From Streptomyces sp. BV286 (GTDB taxonomy: Bacteria > Actinomycetota > Actinomycetes > Streptomycetales > Streptomycetaceae), in the NCBI RefSeq assembly GCF_019090165.1, contig NZ_JAHRIB010000152.1:310001-374000 (forward strand): a stretch of 64,000 nucleotides of DNA. The letters run 5' to 3'. Of the stretch, positions 30,614 to 37,922 are shown piece after piece. The translations under genes and the position numbers were made by a program. Position 1 is the first letter of the stretch; the number at the start of each line of letters is the position of its first letter. Below the pieces are notes generated by a model. It searched no databases. It saw nothing but the letters and a program-made list of their open reading frames with translations, and was not told the origin of the DNA.

Positions 30614-31448
30614 TCAACCCAGGGTCAGCAGGACGACGGCGCCCGCGGCGGCCAGCAGTCCGGCCACCTGCTGCCGGCTCACCTTCTCGTGGAGCAGCGC
30701 AAGCCCCAGCACGGTGGGAATCGCCGGGTACAGCGATGCCAGTACGACGGCGAGGGCGAGCATCTGCTGGTGGGCCGCCCACAGATAGAGAGCGAGACCG
30801 AGGGCGGCGCCCGCTCCGATGACCAGGGCCTGGACCAGCCGGGCCGTCGGCTGCCGGAACTCGGGCAGATGCCGCCAGGCGCTGGGCAGCAACAGGACGA
30901 CGGCGGCCGCGCGCCCGGCCGCCACGGGCCACACACCGCTCGCGGGATCCGCCTGGGCCAGGCCGATGTACTGCACGGCCACTCCCAGGCTGGCGAGCAG
31001 CCCGTCGGCGGCCGCCCGGCGCGTGGCCGCGCCCCGCGGGGTACCGCCGCCGGACACACCACAGCGCGGGCACCGTGACGCAGATTCCCAGCCAGGCCAG
31101 GGGTGTGGGCCGGTCACCCAGGAAGCAGACGCCGCACAGCACGGACAGCGCCACCCCGGTGACGGCGCTCACCGGGACCACGACACTCATCGCCCCCCGG
31201 CTCAGACCCCGGTTGAGGAAGTGCATGGCGGCTCCGCTGCCCACCCCGGACAGTGCACCCCACAGCACATCGGTGGACCGCACCGCCTCCGCGGGCACCA
31301 TCGACGCCAAGACGACCGCCAGCAGGAGACCGCCGATCTGGCCGAGGAAGGTGACGACGGCGAAGTGCATCCTGCGGGACAGCAGCCCGCCGGCGAAGTC
31401 GACGACGCCGTAGCAGACCGCCGAGGCCAGTGCGAGAAGAGCGCCCAT
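30614..31448 (-). pseudogene. EamA-family transporter interrupted by a frameshift
   Basis: The two halves of a ten-span drug/metabolite transporter lie in different frames. The 5' half (from ATG 31446-31448, MGALLALASAVCYGVVDFAG) reads to TVPALWCV; the 3' half resumes as SGGGTPRGAATRRAAADGLL and runs to LLAAAGAVVLLTLG at 30614. Removing one base in the stretch around 31055-31065 would restore a 278-residue protein of normal EamA length. The total length of 835 bases is one more than a multiple of three. Both halves keep good codon usage and EamA motifs, so the lesion is recent or is a sequencing error. Confidence 0.8.
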
Positions 31449-31502
31449 CGGCCCCGGGTGCCCGTGCGGAGGCGGATCGATGTCCCGCGGGGCGTCAGAG
31501 CC

Positions 31503-31727
31503 TCAGTGTCCGGAGTCGGGGCGGGTGCTCGGGGAGTGCCGGCGGTGGCTTGTGTCGCACCAGGGATAGATGCGGCTGCGTCGGCACGTGCACAGAGCCA
31601 CGCAGAAACGCTCGGAGGTCACGGTCGTGCCGTCCTCCAGAACGATCTCGACCGGCCCTTCGACGAGCAGGGGGCCCTCACGCCGGGCGACGATCCGACG
31701 CGGGCGTTCGGCGGGGGTGTCCGGCAC
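31503..31727 (-). CDS. CDGSH iron-sulfur domain protein
   Basis: This 74-residue protein carries the CDGSH cluster-binding pattern CTCRRSRIYPWCDTSH, three cysteines and one histidine that hold a 2Fe-2S cluster, with CDTSH in place of CDGSH. Small soluble proteins of this kind transfer electrons or clusters. It lies 67 bases downstream of, and on the same strand as, an iron-containing redox enzyme gene, suggesting a functional pair. GTG start 31725-31727. Confidence 0.88.
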   Translation of the reverse strand: MPDTPAERPRRIVARREGPLLVEGPVEIVLEDGTTVTSERFCVALCTCRRSRIYPWCDTSHRRHSPSTRPDSGH

Positions 31728-31794
31728 GGCCGTTCACCGCCTTTCTCTCGACGATCCGGTCCGGGAATCCATGGGGCGCGGGTGCGTCACGCGG

Positions 31795-32796
31795 TCACAC
31801 GGCTGTGCGCAACGAGGACTCGCCCGAGCGCCATGCTGCGAGCAACCGGTCGGCGAGACGGTCCTCCAGCCATTCGGTCGCGTCGACTCCGAACGCGATG
31901 TCGCGGTCGAGGTGCGGCTCCTCCTCCAGTAGACCGGCGACGACCTCGCGGCGTACGACCTGCTCGTGCACCGCGTCGGCCTCGACGTGCTCGCGGTAGA
32001 AGTGCTCGGCCGCCGGTCCGGCGCCCGTACGGGCCATGGCGCGGGCCAGCCGCTTGGAACCGGGGGAGGACGTGGTCTCCACCGCGGCGAAGTGCCCCAC
32101 CAGCGCGCCGCGCAGCGCGCGGTGCAGACCGAAGAGGGACATCAGGTTGACGACGGCGAGGGCCTCCGCGCCGCTCGCGTCGAGATAGCGCCCGTACGTC
32201 GGGTCCAGGTCCAGGTCGGCCATGAGGTCGGCGAACAGCTTGGCGTGCACGCGATCGGCGCGCCCCGCTCCGAACTCGTCGAACTCCACCGCCGCCATAC
32301 CGGCCTTGGCGCGCCCCCACAGGCGTGGGAGAACCCAGGCGTGCGGGTCGGCCTCTTTGAGGTGGTAGACCGAGCGCTGGGCGGCGTACTCGCGCAGCTG
32401 CCACAACTCGCCCTTGTCCTGCAGGAAATGGGAGACGCCCTGGCCGTCGACGGGTTCCACGAGCAGTTCGTCCAGTGCGTCGTCCGCGTGGTCGTGCCTG
32501 GTCGCCCCGGCGCGCAGGGCCGCGAGGAACGGCTTCTCCATCGCCGCGCGGACCCGCAGCAGCTCCGGGTCCCATTCACGGGAGGAGTCGACGCCGGCGA
32601 AGCCCCGGTAGTGCAGCTCGTAGCAGAGATAGAGAGCGAGCTGCAGATCCTCACCGAGGGGCGAGGCGTCGGCGAGAGTGGCGTCGTCCGGCAGTGGTCC
32701 CGTGCCGCGCAGGTATGCGATGAGTGCCGCGGAGAGGTCTCCCCGGCTCGGCGGGAGTTCCGGTGCCGCGGTCGGGCGCTGATCCACACGTTCCAT
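31795..32796 (-). CDS. Iron-containing redox enzyme, heme-oxygenase-like diiron fold
   Basis: This 333-residue, mostly helical protein matches the iron-containing redox enzyme family with the heme-oxygenase-like fold. Candidate metal ligands lie in CYELHYRGF, AAVEFDEFGAGRADRVHAKL and REHVEADAVHEQ, which supply the Glu/His pattern of HDO proteins. Known members carry out N-oxidation, oxidative decarboxylation or desaturation; the reaction here is not known. The downstream CDGSH gene could supply electrons. ATG 32794-32796. Confidence 0.82.
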   Translation of the reverse strand: MERVDQRPTAAPELPPSRGDLSAALIAYLRGTGPLPDDATLADASPLGEDLQLALYLCYELHYRGFAGVDSSREWDPELLRVRAAMEKPFLAALRAGATRHDHADDALDELLVEPVDGQGVSHFLQDKGELWQLREYAAQRSVYHLKEADPHAWVLPRLWGRAKAGMAAVEFDEFGAGRADRVHAKLFADLMADLDLDPTYGRYLDASGAEALAVVNLMSLFGLHRALRGALVGHFAAVETTSSPGSKRLARAMARTGAGPAAEHFYREHVEADAVHEQVVRREVVAGLLEEEPHLDRDIAFGVDATEWLEDRLADRLLAAWRSGESSLRTAV

Positions 32797-33123
32797 GCGC
32801 CACGAGTACCCGTGATCGACAGCTCCTCACCTGCGGAAGCTCTGTGAGGGAGCTGCGGCGAGCGACCGGACCACGGGTGTCGGGGCGACTCCGTGCAGGT
32901 CGGCGGCCATGGCGCGGCCCGTCCGGTGCGTCCCGCCCCGGCCGCGCCCGTCGTTCAGATGGACGGGGCTCGGGCCGGGACCGAGGTGCCCGTAAGTCCA
33001 CGCCGTGCCCGGAACGATGCAACCCGTACCGTGCCCGGCGTGGACCTGCCGCACGTGTCCTGTCGACCGTCGCACCGGCAGCCCACCGCGGAGCGCGCCC
33101 GGCATCAAGAAGAGAAATGGAGG
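32797..33123. other. Non-coding spacer, no gene seen
   Basis: These 327 bases lie between two leftward genes. I see no supported open frame, hairpin or known motif. CGTGCCCGG occurs twice about 28 bases apart near 33004-33040. The promoter of the redox-enzyme operon should be near its left end. Confidence 0.5.
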
Positions 33124-33492
33124 TCAGGTGCGGCCGGGGCCGCCGCTGCCGAAGCCGCCACTGCTGTTCTCGTCCCAGGTCGGCGCCTCCTGGTCAGCGG
33201 CGCGGTGGGACGAGCTGTTGCCTTCGGCGCGCACCTGGTTCGGGTTCAGCCGGTTCCCGCTCCGGGGCACCTCGGAGGGCTCGCGCCGTTCCCGCACCTC
33301 GCCCACGGGGCCCGAGTCGGGAAGGCGCGGCTGCTCCTCGGGGCGCGGCGGCGCGGATTCCCGGGAACGGAGTCGACGTCCCCACCACACGGCCCAGATC
33401 AGACCGCCGACGAGGACGACGCCCACCAGGAACGGCACGATTCCGCCGACTGCGGAGCCGGAGACGGCCAGGGGTGTCGCGATGAAGTCCAT
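33124..33492 (-). CDS. DUF6479 family small membrane protein
   Basis: This 122-residue protein has one membrane span near the N-terminus (IVPFLVGVVLVGGLIWAVWW). A basic stop (GRRLRSRE) and a polar, Pro/Arg/Glu-rich cytoplasmic tail follow, ending in GGFGSGGPGRT. This is the layout of DUF6479 proteins of Streptomyces, whose role is unknown. ATG 33490-33492 was chosen because it begins the conserved part. Confidence 0.78.
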   Translation of the reverse strand: MDFIATPLAVSGSAVGGIVPFLVGVVLVGGLIWAVWWGRRLRSRESAPPRPEEQPRLPDSGPVGEVRERREPSEVPRSGNRLNPNQVRAEGNSSSHRAADQEAPTWDENSSGGFGSGGPGRT

Positions 33493-33666
33493 GCCCCGCG
33501 AGTACCCTGTGCCACCGACCGAAACAGTGCGTCCGCGCACCGCGCTCTCACGGCATCCGATCAGCCCCATCCTCGCCCGTCCGGGGCGGCCATGCCGTCC
33601 GGGACGGCCACGCGAAACGGCTCCGGGGCAGGCCGTGCTCCGGAGCCGGTTCGGCGAGGTTGTCCC

Positions 33667-33837
33667 TCACCATCTGTACCAACGCGACCTGCCTCCCGAA
33701 CTCGAGGTGCTGCGCATCAGGAAGCCGAGCAGCCAGATGACGAGCACGGCAATGGCGATCCACCACAGGATCTCCAGTGCGAACCCGGCTCCGAAGAGAA
33801 TCAGAACCAGCAGCAGGACCAACAGAATCGGAACCAT
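33667..33837 (-). CDS. Small hydrophobic membrane protein
   Basis: This 56-residue protein reads MVPILLVLLLVLILFGAGFA, then a second hydrophobic stretch EILWWIAIAVLVIWLLGFLM, then a short tail with Ser, Gly, Arg and Trp ending RWYRW. Proteins of this kind, annotated only as hydrophobic protein, are common in Streptomyces. The start has a very good AGGAGG site. It diverges from the sigma-factor gene, and both carry a GGGGAA-type element upstream (33861-33867 on this strand), suggesting shared stress control. Confidence 0.85.
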   Translation of the reverse strand: MVPILLVLLLVLILFGAGFALEILWWIAIAVLVIWLLGFLMRSTSSSGGRSRWYRW

Positions 33838-33971
33838 GACCTCCACCTCCTGGAGGCTGGGTTCCCCTAATCGCGATTTAGTACCGCGACGTGAGTGCGG
33901 CGGGCTTCCGTCGACCGAGAGGCGTGGGAAGCGTTTCCAGGGCTGTCACTCTGCATGACCGACGAGCACCG

Positions 33972-33984
33972 TAACGTCACGTTA
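33972..33984. promoter_or_regulatory. Palindrome TAACGTCACGTTA upstream of sigma-factor promoter
   Basis: This 13-base perfect dyad sits 11 bases before the -35 element of the sigma-factor promoter, where an activator or repressor could act. No family could be assigned. Confidence 0.45.
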
Positions 33985-33995
33985 TGGGATGATTA

Positions 33996-34021
33996 GTTTG
34001 TTGATGTCCATTTAGGGGAAT
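33996..34021 (+). promoter_or_regulatory. SigB/F/H-type promoter for the sigma-factor gene
   Basis: GTTTG (33996-34000), a 15-base spacer and GGGAAT (34016-34021) match the general stress-sigma pattern (G-T-T-T, about 15, GGGTAT/A) known for Streptomyces SigB-family factors. The downstream gene encodes such a factor, so the promoter may be self-recognised. Confidence 0.6.
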
Positions 34022-34159
34022 CTGTACCTAGTGCTTCGGACTGGAGGCACGTCCGTGGGAGCTGGTTCGCCAGACCTCGGCGTGTTCCGGCCGGTCCGTG
34101 TGTACGCCCTCCCATGGTGACTGTCCCGTCGGCACCCTCTGAGGGAGATGCGACGCACC

Positions 34160-35026
34160 ATGCCAATCACCGTCAGGACGAAGCAGCATCCGCACGACGA
34201 CGCCCCGGACTCGGCCGCCGCCTTCGAGCGGCTCGCCGCCCTGCCGGAGGGGGGCGAGCGGCAGGCCCTGCGCGACGAACTGGTGCGGGACTGGCTGCCC
34301 ATGGCCCACCGCATCGCCATCCGGTACCGAGGGCGGGGTGAGTCGACCGAGGACCTCGCCCAGGTGGCGGCACTCGGCCTCGTCAAGGCAGTCGACCGCT
34401 ACGACCCCGCGCGCGGCAACGCCTTCGAGAGCTATGCCATCCCGACCATCACCGGCGAGATCAAGCGCCACTTCCGCGACCACATGTGGGTTCTCCATGT
34501 GCCGCGGCGCGTCCAGGACCTGCGCAACCGGGTTCGCGCGGCCGCGAAGGAGTTGTCGCAGACCATTCCCGGTCGTCGGCCCACGGTCGCCGAGATCGCC
34601 GCGTACGCGCAGATGAGCGAGGACGACGTACGCGCCGGATTCGAGGCCCTCGACAGCTTCACCGCTCTCTCCCTGGATGCCGAACTGCCCGGCAGTGACG
34701 ACGGCTACGCGCTCGGGGACGCCCTCGGCGAGTCCGACACCGGATTCGACCTGGTCGTCGACCGCGAGGCGGTGAAGCCCTGCATCGCAGCCCTTCCCGA
34801 GCGTGAGCGGACCATCCTCTACCTGCGCTTCTTCAGGGGGATGACCCAAAGTCACATCGCGGAGTGCCTCGGTATCTCGCAGATGCACGTCTCGCGGCTG
34901 CTCAGCGGCTGCTGCGCCAAGGTGCGCGAGGAAGCGCTCGCCTATGCGGAGCCCGGGCCCGAGCCTGAGGCCGGATCCGAGCGTGGGCCGGGGGCCACGC
35001 CCTCCGCGGGAGGCGCCCGCTCCTGA
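34160..35026 (+). CDS. RNA polymerase sigma factor, SigB/SigF/SigG family
   Basis: This 288-residue protein directs RNA polymerase to stress or development promoters. Region 2 is ESTEDLAQVAALGLVKAVDR with SYAIPTITGEIKRHFRD. Region 3 includes VPRRVQDLRNRVRAAAKELS, and region 4 is LPERERTILYLRFFRGMTQS with HIAECLGISQMHVSRLL. A Pro/Glu-rich tail follows. ATG 34160 was preferred because GAGGGAG abuts the earlier ATG at 34148 with no spacing. Streptomyces has about nine paralogues, so the exact one cannot be named. No anti-sigma gene is adjacent, so control is probably by an unlinked anti-sigma factor. Confidence 0.9.
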   Translation: MPITVRTKQHPHDDAPDSAAAFERLAALPEGGERQALRDELVRDWLPMAHRIAIRYRGRGESTEDLAQVAALGLVKAVDRYDPARGNAFESYAIPTITGEIKRHFRDHMWVLHVPRRVQDLRNRVRAAAKELSQTIPGRRPTVAEIAAYAQMSEDDVRAGFEALDSFTALSLDAELPGSDDGYALGDALGESDTGFDLVVDREAVKPCIAALPERERTILYLRFFRGMTQSHIAECLGISQMHVSRLLSGCCAKVREEALAYAEPGPEPEAGSERGPGATPSAGGARS

Positions 35027-35441
35027 TGAGTCCGTACAGCCGGCGCCCGCGAGGGGCCCTGGCGCCGGCAGACCCAGCCGCCCGTCGCGGGTTTCCCCGA
35101 GACGGGCGGCTGGGTGGCGGGCTCACTGCCGAACCCTCCCGGGAGCGGTTTGCCAGCGGCCTGCCACTCTCCGGACTAACCAGCAACGGCTGATCAAAAC
35201 ACGCTCGTCGCGGCCCGCCCGCCGCAGTCGAACGCGAGGTCGAACGGGTCGAGGCGGCCTTCCGCCGCCAGGCGCCACGCTCCCCGTCGTCGCCTTCGTC
35301 CGTCAGGTGCGTGTCGACGCGCGACCACCCGCCTTCGGGTCGGGTAACGGTGAGTGTCCGGCACGTCACGGATTGCGAAGGTGGAGTCTCGGGCGCAGGG
35401 TGAAAGCGCAGTCCAACCCCTCATTCGAAGGACGGAACATC
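35027..35441. other. Intergenic region between sigma factor and CsbD genes
   Basis: The first 90 bases contain the sigma-gene terminator (35072-35115). The rest has no supported gene. GGGTAAC at 35342-35348 could be a stress-sigma -10 element for the CsbD gene, but no matching -35 was found at the right distance. Confidence 0.5.
35072..35115 (+). terminator. Hairpin terminator after the sigma-factor gene
   Basis: A perfect 15-bp stem (35072-35086 with 35101-35115) with a 14-base loop lies 45 bases after the sigma-gene stop. Confidence 0.85.
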
Positions 35442-35615
35442 ATGGGTAAGGCAAAGGGCAAGGCGAAGCAGATGAAGGGCAAGATGAAGGAGAGCGCGGG
35501 CCGGGCCACGGACAACATGTCCATGGAGGGCGAGGGCCGCGGTGAGCAGATGACGGGCAAGGCCGAGGAGCTCAGGGGCAAGGCCGCCGAGCACACGAGG
35601 AAGTCCGGCCGGTAG
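35442..35615 (+). CDS. CsbD family stress protein
   Basis: This 57-residue, lysine- and glutamate-rich protein (MGKAKGKAKQMKGKMKESAG, then GKAEELRGKAAEHTRKSGR) matches the CsbD family, small hydrophilic proteins made under SigB control in Gram-positive bacteria. It is probably disordered or helical and has no known enzymatic role. Its place beside a SigB-type sigma gene fits. GAAGGACGG precedes the ATG. Confidence 0.9.
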   Translation: MGKAKGKAKQMKGKMKESAGRATDNMSMEGEGRGEQMTGKAEELRGKAAEHTRKSGR

Positions 35616-35846
35616 AGCGGCCCACTCGCACGTGGTACGCCCTCGCGTGGTCGCACCGGGTCCCGCCCGCGACCGCCGGGGGCGTTCCCGTGTTCCCGAA
35701 CGGGCGGGGTGCCCGTGACGGAGGAGGTGTGGAGCAGTGATCCAGGGGCACTCGATGGCTTGAAAGACGTGCCCGACCAGGCGATCGGCGGCCGAGGGCA
35801 CTCACCTCCCGCACCCGAGAGGGCGCCCGGACGGAGGACCACCCTC

Positions 35847-36533
35847 ATGGCCTTTCTCCTAGACCCAGCACGCCCTTCCGCCACCGTGGTGGCACCGCCG
35901 GGTGTGTACGCGCCGCAGGCCGACACCTTCCTCCTGGCCCGCGCTCTCTACCGCGAGGGTCCGGGCCCCGGAATGGACGTCCTCGACCTCGGGACCGGCA
36001 CCGGAACGCTGGCGATCTGCGCGGCCCGCAAAGGCGCCCGCGTCACGGCGGTCGACATCGCCTGGAGGGCCGTGCTCACCGCCCGGCTGAACGCCCTGCG
36101 GTCCCGGCAGCGCCTGACGGTGCACCGCGGTGACCTCCTCGAACCGGTCCGCGACCGGTCCTTCGACATCGTGCTGAGCAATCCGCCGTACGTTCCCACC
36201 CCGCCCTCGGAGTCCTCCAGGGGTCGGGGTCCCGAGCGGGCCTGGAACGCCGGTCTCGACGGCCGGACGGTCCTGGACCGCATCTGTGCCGAGGCTCCCC
36301 GGGTCCTGCGACCCGGTGGCGTCCTGCTCCTCGCCCAGTCGGGGCTGAGCGGCACACAGGAGACGCTGGAGCGTCTGGAGCGATCCGGACTGCGGCCCGC
36401 GGTCAGCGACCGGGCGCACATCCCGTTCGGGCCCGTACTCCGCTCGCGTCTGCCGTGGCTCCGGGAGTCGGGGCGTATCGCGGAGCGTGACGAGAGCGAG
36501 GAGCTGGTGATCATTCGGGCGGAGCGGGACTGA
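35847..36533 (+). CDS. HemK2/MTQ2-like class I methyltransferase
   Basis: This 228-residue SAM-dependent methyltransferase has motif I VLDLGTGTGTLAICAARKGA and the NPPY motif in IVLSNPPYVP, typical of enzymes that methylate the amide of glutamine, asparagine or adenine. The layout (short, no N-terminal helical domain, PGVYAPQADTFLLARAL at the start) resembles HemK2/MTQ2 rather than PrmC. The substrate is unknown. ATG 35847 with a GGAGGA site was chosen; an upstream start would add 46 low-complexity residues. Confidence 0.85.
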   Translation: MAFLLDPARPSATVVAPPGVYAPQADTFLLARALYREGPGPGMDVLDLGTGTGTLAICAARKGARVTAVDIAWRAVLTARLNALRSRQRLTVHRGDLLEPVRDRSFDIVLSNPPYVPTPPSESSRGRGPERAWNAGLDGRTVLDRICAEAPRVLRPGGVLLLAQSGLSGTQETLERLERSGLRPAVSDRAHIPFGPVLRSRLPWLRESGRIAERDESEELVIIRAERD

Positions 36534-36559
36534 CCGCACGCCGGGACGCCGGGTACGGG

Positions 36560-37570
36560 TCAGTCGGCCGGCCGTTCGCGGACGACGTCCGGCGCCCGCT
36601 TGTCGTCGCGCAGCCCGAGGAACCGCGGATGGCGCAGCATCCCGTCCCGCGTCCACTCGGTGAAAGCGATCTGCGCGACCAGTACCGGACGGGCCCATCG
36701 CGCGCCCGCCTCGGTCACCCGGTCGCCGAACGGCGACGCGCCGACGCGGAGTTCGTCGAGACGCGCGCGCAGCGCGAGCAGCGTACGGCGGTCGAAACCC
36801 GTGCCCACCCTGCCCGCGTACCGCAGCCTGCCGTCCTCGAAGTGGCCGAGCAGCAGCGCACCCAACCCGACACGGCTCCCGCCTGGTTCGGTGAACCCGC
36901 CGATCACGAACTCCTGCTCCAGGGAACACTTCAGCTTGAGCCAGTCGGACGAACGGCGGGACTGGTAGAGGCTCTTGGCCCGCTTGGCGATCAGCCCTTC
37001 CCAGCCCCGGGCGCAGGCGTCGGCCAGGAGTTCGGCGCCGCCGTCGTTGCGGTGCGTCGTCACGCGCAGGGGCGCACGGTACGTCAGGGCGCGGCGGAGC
37101 AACGACTTGCGGGCGCGCAACGGCAGCCGAGTGGTGTCCGCGCCCTCGAGGCGGAGCAGATCGAAGAGGTAGTACGTCACGGCCACCCCGCTCGCCTCGA
37201 CGTCCCGGCGCCGGGTGAGCCCCATCCGTTGCTGGAGGCGGGAGAAGTCGGTGCGGCCGTGTACGAACGCGACGATCTCTCCGTCCACCGTGAAGTCGGT
37301 GCACGACTGGGCGGCGAGCGCCTCCACGATCTCCGGGTACGTCTCGTTGAGCCGGTTGCCGGAGCGTGAGAGCAGAACGAGCCGGCCTCCCTCGCGCACC
37401 GCCAGCACGCGGACACCGTCGAGCTTCCGCTCGAAGATCCACTCACCGGGGAAGTCGCGCTGGTCGCTCAGGGTGGCGAGCATCGGCCGGGAGGCCAGCT
37501 CCACGCCGGGAACCGCGTCGCGGAGCAGCTTCTTGTGATGCCCGGGCAGCGCGCCCAGGAGATCGGTCAT
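36560..37570 (-). CDS. ATP-dependent DNA ligase
   Basis: This 336-residue enzyme seals nicks in DNA using ATP. The adenylated lysine is Lys49 in ERKLDGVR (motif KxDG). Other motifs are TVDGEIVAF (motif III), WEGLIAKRA (motif IV) and SSDWLKLKCS (motif V), followed by an OB-fold domain. The size fits stand-alone ligases related to the LigD ligase domain. No ku or polymerase/nuclease gene is nearby, so it is probably accessory to repair rather than part of a local end-joining operon. ATG 37568-37570. Confidence 0.92.
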   Translation of the reverse strand: MTDLLGALPGHHKKLLRDAVPGVELASRPMLATLSDQRDFPGEWIFERKLDGVRVLAVREGGRLVLLSRSGNRLNETYPEIVEALAAQSCTDFTVDGEIVAFVHGRTDFSRLQQRMGLTRRRDVEASGVAVTYYLFDLLRLEGADTTRLPLRARKSLLRRALTYRAPLRVTTHRNDGGAELLADACARGWEGLIAKRAKSLYQSRRSSDWLKLKCSLEQEFVIGGFTEPGGSRVGLGALLLGHFEDGRLRYAGRVGTGFDRRTLLALRARLDELRVGASPFGDRVTEAGARWARPVLVAQIAFTEWTRDGMLRHPRFLGLRDDKRAPDVVRERPAD

Positions 37571-37922
37571 CGCCGCTCGCTCCTTCCCGGCGACCTGCGG
37601 CGGGCTCCGGCCACCGCGCACCGGACGGACCCGCGGCGGATAGCTGTGGCCCGTGTCCGGTTTCTTCCCGCTGTACGTATCGTCCCGCACGTCTCTGGTG
37701 TCCCGCGACCGCACGACCGCCTCATGATCATGTCGGGTGCGCGGGTGCGGGTGGCGCCCGAGCGTTCGGACCCGGCCCGCCGCGGCGCCGCTACGTCCGG
37801 GCCGGGCGCACACACCGGTGCGCGACCACCGCTCCCCGCGGAGGCGGACAGCAGAATGATGCGGGAAGAGCCGTGCCCGGCCCCGGCACGCGGGGGCGGA
37901 CCGGCCTCATGGGGGAGGATCC
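37571..37922. promoter_or_regulatory. Divergent spacer between DNA ligase and PLP-enzyme genes
   Basis: This 352-base region must hold promoters for two divergent genes. I see no confident promoter; the least GC-rich part is near 37660-37690. A 10-base palindrome CATGATCATG is at 37723-37732. Confidence 0.4.

Larger units (their letters stand above)
33838..34159. promoter_or_regulatory. Divergent promoter region, small membrane protein / sigma factor
   Basis: This 322-base spacer is clearly richer in A/T than its neighbours. It contains AATCGCGATT (33869-33878), a GGGGAAC box on the minus strand (33861-33867), the palindrome TAACGT-C-ACGTTA (33972-33984) and a stress-sigma promoter at 33996-34021. 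Confidence 0.6.

Noticed and set aside
37723..37732. Palindrome CATGATCATG in the ligase/PLP-enzyme spacer
   Set aside because: Only ten bases, single copy and not placed at a recognisable promoter.
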